Shown here piece by piece: positions 15,890 through 24,394 of a DNA stretch of 64,000 nucleotides. Origin of the DNA: Rhodococcus pseudokoreensis. GTDB taxonomy: Bacteria; Actinomycetota; Actinomycetes; Mycobacteriales; Mycobacteriaceae. The translations under genes and the position numbers were made by a program. The notes beneath the pieces are model-generated. The model had not been told where the DNA came from and ran no database searches. It was given only the letters and a program-made list of their open reading frames with translations. How positions within the stretch are numbered: the stretch's first letter is position 1; every line of letters starts with the position of its first letter. The stretch spans positions 2,294,001 through 2,358,000 of the forward strand of contig NZ_CP070619.1 in the NCBI RefSeq assembly GCF_017068395.1, written 5' to 3'.

Positions 15890-17701
15890 CTATTCCGCCG
15901 ACGCGAGTTTGGCCCGGGAGACGGGAACCTCGACGTCGACCGGTGCCAGCGGGAACGGCGGCGTACCGACCCCGGCGATCCGGAAATGGCCCCACGGGTC
16001 GCGCTCGGCGAGGGCGGCGGGCACCTCGGGACCGTCGCCGATCGTGAGGAACAGCGGGGTGCGGTTGCGCTGTTTGGCCTCGTCGACGCCGTCGCCGACG
16101 ACGCGCCCGTACCAGTGGTACAGACCGTCCAGCGGTTCGAGGTGACCGTTCAGGAAGACCTCGACGGCCACGGTCAGGTCGCCGGACGTGAGCACTCCCG
16201 GCCCCCGGTACTCGGTGTCGTCCTCTCGTTCGGCGAGCGAACTCAGCTCGAAGTGCCGGTCGTCGGGGGTGCGCAGGCGCCGCCAGTACGACGCGCTCGA
16301 GCCCGGCCACGCCGCCCGGTTGTGGCCGGTGGAATCGAGGTACCAGCTGTCGCAACCACCCGAATTCCACACCGAGCCCGCGAGTTTGCGGTGGATCACC
16401 CGGTTGAATTCACGCTGTGCGCCCGCCCGCACCTCGATCCGCGTCGCGTCGCGCTTCTTCATCAGCGCCAGGCATCGGGTCACGTAGTGCGCCTGGGCCT
16501 CGATGACGAAGACGATCGACTGATTGCCGCCTCCGGAGTTCGGTCCCATCATGAGGAAGAAGTTCGGGAACCCCGTCACCGCGACACCGAGATATGCCTC
16601 CATGCCGTCGCGCCAGGCCCGCTGGATCGTCAACCCGCGACGACCCACGATGTGCTCGTTCTCGAATCGGTCGCCGACCGCGAACCCCGTGCCGTAGACG
16701 ATAACGTCCGCGTCGTGCACCTGTCCGTCCTCGGTGCGGATCCCGCGCTCGGTGATCTCCGAGATGCCCGACGTGACGAGGTCGACGTTCTCCCGCTGCA
16801 GGGCCGGGTAGTAGTTGCTGGACACCAGGATTCGCTTGCATCCGATGATGTAGCCGGGGGTCAGGGTGGCACGCAGGGCAGGGTCGCGCACCTGCTTCCG
16901 CAACAGTCCCCGGGAGGCCGACTCCAGCACCGTCATCAGCCGTGGGTGCAGGAAACCGGCGATCAGCGATTCGTGGCTCCAGTAGATCGCGTGGCGGTAG
17001 GCCTTCTGCACGCCGGGAACAGCCTTGAACACCGCCTTCTCGCCTTTGGTGATCGGGCGGTCCAGCTTCGGCAGGATCCAGTGCGGCGTCCGCTGGAAGA
17101 CGTCGACGTGTGCGGCCGTCTTCGCGACCTCGGGCACGAACTGCACGGCACTCGCTCCCGTGCCGACGACCGCGACCCGCTTGCCGGTCAGGTCGACCGA
17201 GTGATCCCATTCGGCGGAATGGAATGCCGTTCCCCGAAATGACTCTCGCCCGGAGAATGCGGGAACGCTGGGTTTGTGCAGCGGCCCCGGGCCTGCGACG
17301 ACGATCCGCGGGTGGAACACGGAACCCGCCCGGGTCTCGACCCGCCACCGGTCCGTGGTCTCGTCGAAGTCGTAGGAGATCACCTCGGCGCCGAACCGGA
17401 TGTGGGGTGCCAGGTCGTAGTCGCGGACCACGCGTTCGATGTAGTCGAGGATCTCGGGCTGCCGCGCGTACATCCGGGTCCATTTCCGGTTGGGCGCGAA
17501 GGAGAACGAGTACATCAGCGACATCACGTCGCACCCGCATCCCGGGTACGTGTTCTCCCGCCACGTTCCGCCCACGCGATCGGCCTTCTCGAGGACGACG
17601 AAGTTCTCCTGCCCCGCCTCCTTCAGCTTGATCGCCATGCACAATCCGGCGAATCCGGTACCGACGACGAGGACGTCCGGTTCAGCGGTTCCGGGTTTCA
17701 C
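15890..17701 (-). CDS. Flavin-containing monooxygenase (Baeyer-Villiger type) with DUF4873-like tail
   Basis: The protein is about 603 residues long. Two dinucleotide-binding motifs, VVGTGFAGLCMAIKL near the N-terminus and VAVVGTGASAVQ near residue 190, flank the fingerprint FRGTAFHSAEWD, which fits the F-x-G-x3-H-x3-W-(P/D) signature of Baeyer-Villiger and N-hydroxylating flavin monooxygenases. About 100 C-terminal residues (GPGVLTSGDLTVAVEVFLNGHLEPLDG and onward) match a DUF4873-like add-on. I chose GTG 17701 because it overlaps the upstream TGA as GTGA; a GTG at 17722 is also possible. The substrate is unknown. Coupling to the diiron oxygenase suggests both act on one compound. Confidence 0.85.
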   Translation of the reverse strand: MKPGTAEPDVLVVGTGFAGLCMAIKLKEAGQENFVVLEKADRVGGTWRENTYPGCGCDVMSLMYSFSFAPNRKWTRMYARQPEILDYIERVVRDYDLAPHIRFGAEVISYDFDETTDRWRVETRAGSVFHPRIVVAGPGPLHKPSVPAFSGRESFRGTAFHSAEWDHSVDLTGKRVAVVGTGASAVQFVPEVAKTAAHVDVFQRTPHWILPKLDRPITKGEKAVFKAVPGVQKAYRHAIYWSHESLIAGFLHPRLMTVLESASRGLLRKQVRDPALRATLTPGYIIGCKRILVSSNYYPALQRENVDLVTSGISEITERGIRTEDGQVHDADVIVYGTGFAVGDRFENEHIVGRRGLTIQRAWRDGMEAYLGVAVTGFPNFFLMMGPNSGGGNQSIVFVIEAQAHYVTRCLALMKKRDATRIEVRAGAQREFNRVIHRKLAGSVWNSGGCDSWYLDSTGHNRAAWPGSSASYWRRLRTPDDRHFELSSLAEREDDTEYRGPGVLTSGDLTVAVEVFLNGHLEPLDGLYHWYGRVVGDGVDEAKQRNRTPLFLTIGDGPEVPAALAERDPWGHFRIAGVGTPPFPLAPVDVEVPVSRAKLASAE

Positions 17702-18594
17702 AGGAAGCCCCCGCGCCGCCACAGCGCGCGGGAGGTCGCTCGCATCAGGCCGTTCTCCTCGAGGAACGCGGCCAGCGATTCGAACCCGCGGCGTTGATTC
17801 TCGCGAAAGTTAGGATTTGCCAGCGCCTGTCGACGCGCCTCCTTCGGATCCAGTCCGGCCCGCTCGTACATGGCCGGGTTGGTGAACAGCCGTTGGAACA
17901 GCGGGCCGCCGACCCCCTGCAGCGTGCCGACCCACAGCCGGTCGATCCGGTGGCCTTCCGCGACGCGGCGACGCACCCCCTCGCGGGCGAACCGGATGTG
18001 CCGGGACTCCTCGGTGACGTGGATCCGCATCAGCCGGGAGATCATCGGCTGCAACTGCGGGTCTTCGACGACGCGACGCTGCGTGGCGTCGAAGATCTCC
18101 TCGCCGATCAGCGCGGCCACCCAGAGCATGGTTCCGCGAAATGTCTTGGGCAGCACGTTGACCACGACGGCCTGGTACCACCGGAGCTGGAAGGGCTTGG
18201 CACCCATCTGCTCGATGGCGCGCCCGAACATCGTCATGTGCCTGCATTCGTCGCCCATCTCGGTGAGCATGTACCGGGTGTGCAGCGAACTCGGATCGTT
18301 GTGCAGCAACGCGCGCAGCAGCGCCTGGTTGAGGATGTTCTCGAACCAGATTCCGACGCTGAGGATGTTCGCCGATTCCTGCCGGGACAGTTCGATGCGT
18401 TGCGCCTCGCTCATCCGGTCCCACATCTCGGTTCCCCACAGGGACAGGACCTGCGGCGGCAGGAAGTACTTGCCGTCCTCGAGCGGCGCGTCCCAGTCGA
18501 TGTCGACGACGGGTGCGTACGAACGCTTGACGGAACCCGAGAGGAGTCTGCCGGCGACTTCCTCCCGGTCGATCGTGTGTGAACGCTGAGACAT
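17698..18594 (-). CDS. AurF-like diiron oxygenase
   Basis: The 298-residue protein has the carboxylate-histidine pattern of the AurF (p-aminobenzoate N-oxygenase) diiron family: ESANILSVGIWFENILNQ, LTEMGDECRHMTMF, LIGEEIFDATQRR, and HVTEESRHIRFAREG. These residues would bind two irons for O2 activation, oxidising an amine or a C-H bond. It is the first gene of the minus-strand array and overlaps the flavin monooxygenase by four bases. The pair faces a divergent TetR gene, so induction by its substrate is likely. The true substrate cannot be told. Confidence 0.82.
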   Translation of the reverse strand: MSQRSHTIDREEVAGRLLSGSVKRSYAPVVDIDWDAPLEDGKYFLPPQVLSLWGTEMWDRMSEAQRIELSRQESANILSVGIWFENILNQALLRALLHNDPSSLHTRYMLTEMGDECRHMTMFGRAIEQMGAKPFQLRWYQAVVVNVLPKTFRGTMLWVAALIGEEIFDATQRRVVEDPQLQPMISRLMRIHVTEESRHIRFAREGVRRRVAEGHRIDRLWVGTLQGVGGPLFQRLFTNPAMYERAGLDPKEARRQALANPNFRENQRRGFESLAAFLEENGLMRATSRALWRRGGFL

Positions 18595-18685
18595 CGCTGA
18601 TCCCTTCGTCGAGAGCGATTCCATCTCGTTGCCGTTTATAGGTAAAACGTAAACCCGGGTGTGATCCAGGTCAATGGTTGTCTGT

Positions 18686-18695
18686 AACTCGAGTT
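18686..18695. promoter_or_regulatory. Palindrome in the divergent AurF-TetR promoter region
   Basis: AACTCGAGTT is a perfect 10-base palindrome in the 156-base gap between the diiron oxygenase start (18594) and the TetR start (18751). It is a candidate operator for that TetR. The TGTGATCCAGGTCAAT stretch at 18660-18675 resembles a weak CRP half site. Both are inference from position. Confidence 0.35.
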
Positions 18696-18750
18696 CACAT
18701 TTGCGCCTTCCGGTTTGCGCCCACCCCACCCGACCAGCACAATCAGGGCC

Positions 18751-19368
18751 GTGAGGACGCGGCCGACGACACCGACCCCGAGCGAACTTCGGGAGGTAAT
18801 CCTCGACGCGGCCGAACAGTGCCTGATCGAACTCGGGTACAGCACCCGACTGCACGCGGTCATCGCCGAGCGAGCGGGACTGTCGCGGCCCACGCTCTAC
18901 AAGCACGTCGGCGACCAGTCCGCCATCCTCGAGGCTCTCTTCCAGCGGGAGATCTCCCGCTTCTTCGTCGTGCTCGATCCGGTACTGCGGGGACGGCAGA
19001 GCCAACTGCAGGTGCGATTCGTCGACGCCATCGTGTTCGCCGTCCAGTACGCACGCGGGCACCGGTTGCTGCAGAAGGGATTGCGCGACGACCCCGAGGT
19101 GGTACTCCCCTGGTTCACGGTGAAGGCGAAGCCGATGATCGAACTCGGCGCACAACTGCTGACTCCCCACTTCGAGCGCCTGTTCACTCCCGAGCAACTG
19201 TCGGGGGTGAGCCCCGCCGCCATCTCCGAGTGGGCGTTCCGGATCATCGGTTCCCTCGTCATCACGGAGGGAATCGTGGACACGTCCGACGAGCGGGCGT
19301 TGCGCGAGTTCGTCCGGTCCCTGCTGTCGATCGCATTCATGCCGCAACCGGACGTTCATATTCCTTGA
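18751..19368 (+). CDS. TetR-family regulator (divergent from AurF/FMO genes)
   Basis: From GTG 18751 the protein has 205 residues. The N-terminal helix-turn-helix is LREVILDAAEQCLIEL then VIAERAGLSRPTLYKHVGDQ, typical of TetR, followed by a helical ligand-binding domain. It is transcribed away from the AurF/FMO/cox array and most likely represses the AurF-FMO pair. An upstream in-frame ATG at 18715 would add 12 residues and is less likely because it gives an unstructured Pro-rich leader. Its ligand is unknown. Confidence 0.82.
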   Translation: MRTRPTTPTPSELREVILDAAEQCLIELGYSTRLHAVIAERAGLSRPTLYKHVGDQSAILEALFQREISRFFVVLDPVLRGRQSQLQVRFVDAIVFAVQYARGHRLLQKGLRDDPEVVLPWFTVKAKPMIELGAQLLTPHFERLFTPEQLSGVSPAAISEWAFRIIGSLVITEGIVDTSDERALREFVRSLLSIAFMPQPDVHIP

Positions 19369-19383
19369 CGCGTATATACGCGT
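19368..19383. promoter_or_regulatory. 16-base perfect palindrome before the ArsR gene
   Basis: ACGCGTATATACGCGT is fully self-complementary. It overlaps the last base of the TetR stop codon and ends 18 bases before the ArsR ATG. Position and the AT-rich centre fit an autoregulatory ArsR operator that overlaps the -10 region. Confidence 0.65.
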
Positions 19384-19401
19384 AGGGGCATACTCGGGGT
19401 C

Positions 19402-19719
19402 ATGGCACCGGACGTGTTCACCGTGGTCGCCGAACCGCAGCGGCGCAGGATCCTCGAACGGCTGCGGGACGGCCACGCCAGCGTCGGCGAACTCGTCGAC
19501 CAACTCGCACTGCCTCAGCCGACCGTGTCCAAACACCTGCGGGTGCTGCGACAGGCCGGGTTCGTCACCTGCCGCACCGCCGCCCAGCAACGCATCTACA
19601 GCCTCGACCGCGAACCGTTCGACGAGTTCGAACAGTGGTTGCAGCCCTACCGCCGGCTGTGGACACACCACCTCGACGCCCTGGGGCGGCACCTCGATTC
19701 AAAGGAGACCTCGTCATGA
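19402..19719 (+). CDS. ArsR-family winged-helix regulator
   Basis: The 105-residue protein starts MAPDVFTVVAEPQRRRILERL and carries VGELVDQLALPQPTVSKHLRVLRQAGFV, a classic ArsR recognition helix region. There are no metal-binding cysteine pairs like those of SmtB or ArsR itself. It therefore belongs with the SRPBCC-associated, non-metal ArsR type (SdpR-like). Its TGA overlaps the ATG of the SRPBCC gene, so the two form a regulator-effector pair under the upstream palindrome. Confidence 0.88.
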   Translation: MAPDVFTVVAEPQRRRILERLRDGHASVGELVDQLALPQPTVSKHLRVLRQAGFVTCRTAAQQRIYSLDREPFDEFEQWLQPYRRLWTHHLDALGRHLDSKETSS

Positions 19720-20279
19720 CCGAGTCGGACGCACGACGCGACTACCGGCCCAGCCCGCTCCGGCACGCCGAAGCACAACCCGACGGCGACCGATGGGCAT
19801 TGACCTTCGTCCGCGACTTCACGCACTCACCGTCGGCGCTGTGGACCGCGCTCACCGACCCCGGCGAACTGCCGCAGTGGGCGCCGTACACCGCGGACCG
19901 GGACCTCGGCACGGTCGGTCCCGCCACCCTGACCATGGTCGACGGGCCGGACCGCACCGAACTCGACGGCACCGTGATCCGCGCCGAGGAACCGCACGTC
20001 CTCGAACACGCCTGGGGTGACGACGTTCTGCTGTGGACGATCGAGCAGACCGACGCGGGAACGCGACTGACCCTGCGCCACACACTCGACGACCAGCGAA
20101 CCGCGGCGATGACGGCCGCCGGGTGGCACCTGTGCCTGGACGTCGCCGAGGCCCTGCTCGACGGCCACCCGATCGGGCCGATCGTCGGCGCCGACGCGAT
20201 GAACTACGGCTGGCGCGCACTCAACGAGCAGTACTCCGAACGCCTCGGCGTCGAACCGATCGACCCGACGCTGCCCTGA
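19716..20279 (+). CDS. SRPBCC (AHSA1-like) domain protein
   Basis: The 187-residue protein shows the START/Bet v 1-like pattern of the AHSA1 group: ALTFVRDFTHSPSALWTALTDPGELPQWAPY, then TRLTLRHTLDDQ and AAGWHLCLDVAEALLDG. Such proteins bind hydrophobic ligands and are very often encoded right after an ArsR regulator, as here, with a four-base overlap. The ligand is unknown. It could control the regulator or detoxify the inducing compound. Confidence 0.82.
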   Translation: MTESDARRDYRPSPLRHAEAQPDGDRWALTFVRDFTHSPSALWTALTDPGELPQWAPYTADRDLGTVGPATLTMVDGPDRTELDGTVIRAEEPHVLEHAWGDDVLLWTIEQTDAGTRLTLRHTLDDQRTAAMTAAGWHLCLDVAEALLDGHPIGPIVGADAMNYGWRALNEQYSERLGVEPIDPTLP

Positions 20280-20319
20280 TCCGCGACGGCCGTCCGCCGC
20301 TCCCCGGTACCGTTGACAC

Positions 20320-20670
20320 ATGGGCCTGGAATGGGAAGCCGTGGTGGTCAACGCCGTCGATCCGACAGCCCTGGGACGCTGGTGGGCCGAGGCCCTGGGC
20401 TGGGGCGCCGTGACCGACTCCGACGGCGACGTCCACATCCGGCCCCGGGCCGACAGCCACCCGGAAATTCTGATCGTCGCCGTTCCGGACCGGAAGCAGA
20501 TCCCGAACCGGCTCCACCTCGATTTCCGGCCCGACGATCAGCAGGCCGAGGTCGAACGGTTGCTCGCACTCGGCGCCCGGCACGCGGATGTCGGTCAGGG
20601 CGAGCAGAGTTGGGTGGTGCTCGCCGATCCCGAGGGCAACGAGTTCTGCGTACTCTCCGGCCGGCGCTGA
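20320..20670 (+). CDS. VOC-superfamily (glyoxalase-like) protein
   Basis: The 116-residue protein begins GLEWEAVVVNAVDPTALGRWWAEALGWG and ends WVVLADPEGNEFCVL, the two halves of a VOC fold of the Glyoxalase_6 type. The C-terminal DPEGNEFC strand holds the usual metal-ligand glutamate. Function is unassigned: such proteins may be enzymes or binding proteins. It stands 40 bases after the SRPBCC gene and converges with the sigma factor gene, leaving only a 6-base gap. Confidence 0.75.
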   Translation: MGLEWEAVVVNAVDPTALGRWWAEALGWGAVTDSDGDVHIRPRADSHPEILIVAVPDRKQIPNRLHLDFRPDDQQAEVERLLALGARHADVGQGEQSWVVLADPEGNEFCVLSGRR

Positions 20671-20676
20671 CGCAGA

Positions 20677-21156
20677 TCAGGCCACCTTCGCCCGCAGGGC
20701 CCGCAGCGCCTCGTGCTGCACGACGAGAACCCGGCCCACCGGGAGGCCGAGGACACCCGCGGTGTCGTGCGCGGACAGTCCGTCGATGACCCGCAGCAGC
20801 ACGATCTCCCGCGCGGTGGGACCCAGTCCGTGCAGCAGTCGGGCCACTTCCGCGGGGAGGTCGGGGCTTCCGGAACCGCCCTGCGCGTCCGCGACGATGC
20901 GGCTCACCACGCGGTACATCTCGCGGACCGGATGGTCGCTGCGGGCGAGGGACGGAAGCTGCCGTGCCACCGCGAGCAGCGCGGCCTGCGCCACCTCGTC
21001 CGCGGGCCGCGTGACCTGCGTGGAATTCCCCACGCGGGTACGGCAATACCGCACCACCTGCGGCCACAGCGCCGCCGTCACCCGCTGCACGGCCTCGCGA
21101 TCCCCCGCCGCGGCGGCCGTCACCGCCGAATGTAATTCCTCGTCAAGCACACTCAT
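20677..21156 (-). CDS. Sigma factor of the SigD/ShbA type (ECF-like)
   Basis: The protein has 159 residues from ATG 21156, which follows GAGGGCAGC. Region 2 is recognisable in VQRVTAALWPQVVRYCRTRVG and DEVAQAALLAVARQLPSL. Region 4 is LGPTAREIVLLRVIDGLSAHDTAGVLGLPVG, followed by RVLVVQHEALRALR, which closely resembles the mycobacterial SigD tail. It would direct RNA polymerase to a specific promoter set. No anti-sigma gene is adjacent. An ATG further upstream would add an Arg-rich leader and is less likely. Confidence 0.75.
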   Translation of the reverse strand: MSVLDEELHSAVTAAAAGDREAVQRVTAALWPQVVRYCRTRVGNSTQVTRPADEVAQAALLAVARQLPSLARSDHPVREMYRVVSRIVADAQGGSGSPDLPAEVARLLHGLGPTAREIVLLRVIDGLSAHDTAGVLGLPVGRVLVVQHEALRALRAKVA

Positions 21157-21281
21157 GCTGCCCTCGATCCCCCGACCTCGCCGCCTCCGGTCATCCGTGA
21201 CGGCGCTTCCGTACTCATCTTCCGACACACGAGGGGGCAACACATCCGGGAAGTTCCCCATTTCCCGGTGCGTGAAACCCC

Positions 21282-21743
21282 CTACATGTCCGGCTTCCTC
21301 CGCAAGTTCTTGGTCTGGCCGCGTTGCTTCTTGGCGTCGAGTCTTCGCCGGTGTGAACCCTTGGTCGCCTTGGTCGGACGCCGGGTGCGGGTTTCGGCCA
21401 GGACGGCCGCGCGCAGCAGCGCCGCCATCCGGGCCCGTGCCGCGCGCCGATTGCGTAGTTGCGAACGGGTTTCGGACGCCGTCACGCTGACCACACCGTC
21501 AACGAGCCTGTGTCCCAGCTGAACCTGCATGCGTTCGAGCTGGGAGGGCGACAGGGTCGACAACGTCCACAGGTTCACCCGGAGTTCCACCCGCGAGTCC
21601 GTGGTGTTCACTCCCTGGCCGCCGGGACCGCCGGCGCGGGAGAACCGCCATTGCAACTCGGCGGCCGGGACGACGAGCGACCGGGTGATCTCCAGGTCGT
21701 CGGTGACCTCGCCGCCGGGAAACACCGGAGGAACTTCGCTCAC
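21282..21743 (-). CDS. arfB: Peptidyl-tRNA hydrolase ArfB (ribosome rescue)
   Basis: The 153-residue protein carries the release-factor GGQ motif (residues 41-43 in SRAGGPGGQGVNTTDSRVEL) with no codon-recognition domain. It ends in a basic tail (RRPTKATKGSHRRRLDAKKQ) that in ArfB enters the empty mRNA channel of stalled ribosomes. It frees ribosomes stuck at message ends by hydrolysing peptidyl-tRNA. The GTG start overlaps the TGA of the preceding mycolyltransferase gene by four bases. Confidence 0.9.
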   Translation of the reverse strand: MSEVPPVFPGGEVTDDLEITRSLVVPAAELQWRFSRAGGPGGQGVNTTDSRVELRVNLWTLSTLSPSQLERMQVQLGHRLVDGVVSVTASETRSQLRNRRAARARMAALLRAAVLAETRTRRPTKATKGSHRRRLDAKKQRGQTKNLRRKPDM

Positions 21744-22771
21744 ACTCCCAGCGCCCGAGCCAGCACCGGCCAGGAATCGTGAAGATCATCCTGCCAGTAT
21801 CCCCACGAGTGTGTACCCGAGTTACGGAAACTCGCGGTTGCAGGTATCCCCAGTTCTCCCAAGCGATCCGTGAATCGATGTGTGCAGTAGTTGGTCACCG
21901 CTTCGATCGGACCACCCGCGTAGATCTGCCGCGCGAGCACCCCGACGTTCCCGTCGATCCCGGGGCCGCCCAAGGTCTCGTAGCGCCCCGGCAGACCGTT
22001 GCCGTTGGAGAGGAACAGTTCCGTGCCGCGCAGTTCGGCGGCGTGCACGTACGGGTCGTTCGCCGACCACGCCGGATCGTCCGGCTCGCCGTACATGTTG
22101 GCCGGATTGCCGTAACCGTAGTTGTTCATGGTGATCTTGATGAGCAGCTGGCCGAGCGGATCACTGGTCAGGGCGCAACCGCTGTAGGCGGCGACGCCAC
22201 GGAACAGGCCGGGGGCGGCGATCGCCAACTGCAGCGCCGCGGTGCCGACCCTGGACATGCCTGCGAGCGCGTTGACTCCGTTCGTGCCGAGAGCCGCGTC
22301 GACGACCGGCGGAAGTTCCTGAGTCATAAAGGTCTTCCACTTGTTCACCCCCATGACCGGGTCGGGGCTCTTCCAGTCCGTCCAATACGCGTTCTCGCCG
22401 CCGGACGGGCTGACGACGTTCACGTTCTGGTCGGCCAGGAACTCTTCGACATCGGTCTTCTCCCGACGGATCTGGCCGTCGAGGAAGTACAGCGTCGGCC
22501 TCGGCGCGCTCGTGTCGGCGGGCCGCTGTACGTACACCGGCACGACGCGTTGCATCGACGCCGAGAAGACGTGCAGCGTCAGATGTCTCGGATCGATAAC
22601 GGTGACGTGGTCGAGCTTCGAACCGTTCGGCGCTGCCGCGGAACCGAGCGCCCGACCGGTGTCGACGACCGGATCGGCGGCCGCAACGGCGCCGCCGAGG
22701 ACGAGGGACGTCACGGTGACGGCCGTCACGGCCGCTGTGCGCAATTTCCCCCGAAAGACATGTCGTGTCAC
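21740..22771 (-). CDS. Secreted mycolyltransferase (antigen 85 / PS1-like)
   Basis: The 343-residue protein has a signal peptide (about residues 1-32, ending AVAAADP) and an alpha/beta-hydrolase domain. The nucleophile S173 is in LAGMSRVGTAAL, and SGTHSWGYW near the C-terminus matches the antigen-85 histidine region. FLDGQIRREKTDVEEF replaces the usual LDGLRA region. Such enzymes transfer mycolic acids between trehalose esters and arabinogalactan outside the membrane. GTG 22771 is the start. It is followed directly by arfB, probably on one transcript. Confidence 0.85.
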   Translation of the reverse strand: MTRHVFRGKLRTAAVTAVTVTSLVLGGAVAAADPVVDTGRALGSAAAPNGSKLDHVTVIDPRHLTLHVFSASMQRVVPVYVQRPADTSAPRPTLYFLDGQIRREKTDVEEFLADQNVNVVSPSGGENAYWTDWKSPDPVMGVNKWKTFMTQELPPVVDAALGTNGVNALAGMSRVGTAALQLAIAAPGLFRGVAAYSGCALTSDPLGQLLIKITMNNYGYGNPANMYGEPDDPAWSANDPYVHAAELRGTELFLSNGNGLPGRYETLGGPGIDGNVGVLARQIYAGGPIEAVTNYCTHRFTDRLGELGIPATASFRNSGTHSWGYWQDDLHDSWPVLARALGV

Positions 22772-22903
22772 GACCGTTTACCGCCCTCCACCCGCACGAA
22801 TTCCGGTCCCGGGCATGCTAACAGTTCCCGCGATTTGCCGAGTAACGGAAGAGGCCTTCCGTGCGATGAACATTCGACCCCCCACGTTCATTGAAGGACC
22901 GGC

Positions 22904-23986
22904 ATGACGTCTCCCCTGCCCTCATCATCTGTCGCTCGCAAGAAGTGGCCCTGGATTGCCGGCGGGATCGTCGTAGCCGTGGCCGTGGTCTCGTGTGCCG
23001 GTCCCGGACAGGGCGACCAATCGGCCCAGGCCTTATCCGTGTCGGCGACGCCCGCGGCTTCGACGGCAGCGGCTTCCACGTCGAGTTCTTCGACACCGGT
23101 GCCGGTTTCGTCTGCGCTCGCACTCGCACCGGTCGCACCCGCCGTGCTCGGCGGCGCCGACGCGACCGCCGCGCTGCAGCAACTCGCCGGTCTCGAGATC
23201 AAGGGCCGCGCACCGAAGACCGGGTACGACCGGGATCTGTTCGGCCAGGCGTGGACCGACGACGTCACGGTCGAGGGCGGCCACAACGGCTGCGACACCC
23301 GCAACGACATCCTCGGGCGCGACCTCGACCAGATCGTGTTCAAGCCGGGCACCCGCGACTGCGCGGTACAGACCGGGACCCTGAACGACCCCTACACCGG
23401 CACCACCATCTCCTTCGTCCGCGGCGAGAGCACGTCGAGCGCCGTGCAGATCGATCACGTCGTCGCGCTGTCCGACGCCTGGCAGAAGGGCGCGCAGCAA
23501 CTCGACACCGCGACCCGGGTGAACTTCGCGAACGATCCGCGGAACCTGAAGGCCGTCGACGGCCCCGCCAACCAGCAGAAGTCGGACGGCGACGCCGCAA
23601 CCTGGCTGCCCCCGAACAAGAGCTACCGGTGCACGTACGTGGCAGATCAGGTGTCGGTGAAGGCCGCGTACGGGCTGTGGGTGACCCAGGCCGAGCACGA
23701 CGCGATCGCCGGGGTTCTCCAGGACTGCGGGGCGTCGACGCCTGCCGCGGCGCCCGCCCCGACCACCGACGCGGTCCCGGCCGTTGTGCCTGCACCGGCT
23801 CCGGTTCCCGCTCCCGCCCCGGCGCCCGCACCCGTCCCGTTCGTGGACACGGCGGGGCCGAGCGACGTCTATTACAAGAACTGTTCGGCGGCCAAGGCTG
23901 CCGGTGCCGCACCCGTCCACCTCGGCGAACCGGGCTACGGCACGCACCTGGACCGCGACGGCGACGGTGTCGGCTGTGAGAGCTGA
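22904..23986 (+). CDS. Secreted HNH (DUF1524) protein with excalibur domain
   Basis: In the 360-residue protein an N-terminal membrane segment (WPWIAGGIVVAVAVVSC) ends in a possible lipobox cysteine. A Ser/Thr/Ala linker leads to a DUF1524 HNH-type domain from about residue 95 (GRAPKTGYDRDLFG, AVQIDHVVALSDAWQKGA with the histidine, FANDPRNLKAVDG, NQQKSDGDAATWLPP). A Pro/Ala repeat linker then joins a C-terminal excalibur calcium-binding domain (VYYKNCSAAKAAG and DRDGDGVGCE). It is probably an exported nuclease attached to the envelope. A shorter paralogue lies at 30932. Confidence 0.82.
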   Translation: MTSPLPSSSVARKKWPWIAGGIVVAVAVVSCAGPGQGDQSAQALSVSATPAASTAAASTSSSSTPVPVSSALALAPVAPAVLGGADATAALQQLAGLEIKGRAPKTGYDRDLFGQAWTDDVTVEGGHNGCDTRNDILGRDLDQIVFKPGTRDCAVQTGTLNDPYTGTTISFVRGESTSSAVQIDHVVALSDAWQKGAQQLDTATRVNFANDPRNLKAVDGPANQQKSDGDAATWLPPNKSYRCTYVADQVSVKAAYGLWVTQAEHDAIAGVLQDCGASTPAAAPAPTTDAVPAVVPAPAPVPAPAPAPAPVPFVDTAGPSDVYYKNCSAAKAAGAAPVHLGEPGYGTHLDRDGDGVGCES

Positions 23987-24094
23987 TCCGGGCCTGCCGA
24001 GACACGCACCGCCACCACCAGTTAACCTGAACTGCCTGCAGGGACGTCGGGTACCTGTAGTCGATTCTGTACATGTCAGAAAGATGAGACCGGC

Positions 24095-24391
24095 ATGACC
24101 ACTGCACCCGACGCACTCGGGCACCCCCCACACACGGACGAACCGCCAGTCGCCCGCGTCCATCAGAAGCCGGCGCTGTCGGCGCGCGAGATCGAGGTTC
24201 TCCGCCACTGGCTGCGCGGCGACTCCAAGCTCGCCGTCGCCGCCGACCTCCACATCGCCCTCGGCACGGTCAACACCCACCTGACCCGCATCCGCGAAAA
24301 GTACGCGCTGGTGGGGCGTGACGCGTCCACCAAGACGACACTGCTGGTGCGGGCCCTGCAGGACGGCATCATCACCATCGCCGAACTCTGA
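24095..24391 (+). CDS. Stand-alone LuxR/GerE-type helix-turn-helix protein
   Basis: The 98-residue protein consists of a short N-terminal leader and one LuxR-type DNA-binding domain: LSAREIEVLRHWLRGDSKLAVAADLHIALGTVNTHLTRIREKYALVGR. There is no receiver or ligand domain, so it is either a small regulator or the output half of a split system. It ends four bases from the stop of the oxidase gene on the other strand, leaving no room for a terminator. The target is unknown. Confidence 0.78.
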   Translation: MTTAPDALGHPPHTDEPPVARVHQKPALSAREIEVLRHWLRGDSKLAVAADLHIALGTVNTHLTRIREKYALVGRDASTKTTLLVRALQDGIITIAEL

Positions 24392-24394
24392 GGC

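Noticed and set aside
18649..18662. ACGTAAACCCGGGT shared with about 30852-30865 as a common regulatory site
   Set aside because: The second copy overlaps the stop codon of the phosphodiesterase-type gene and is not in a promoter position, so the match is probably chance.
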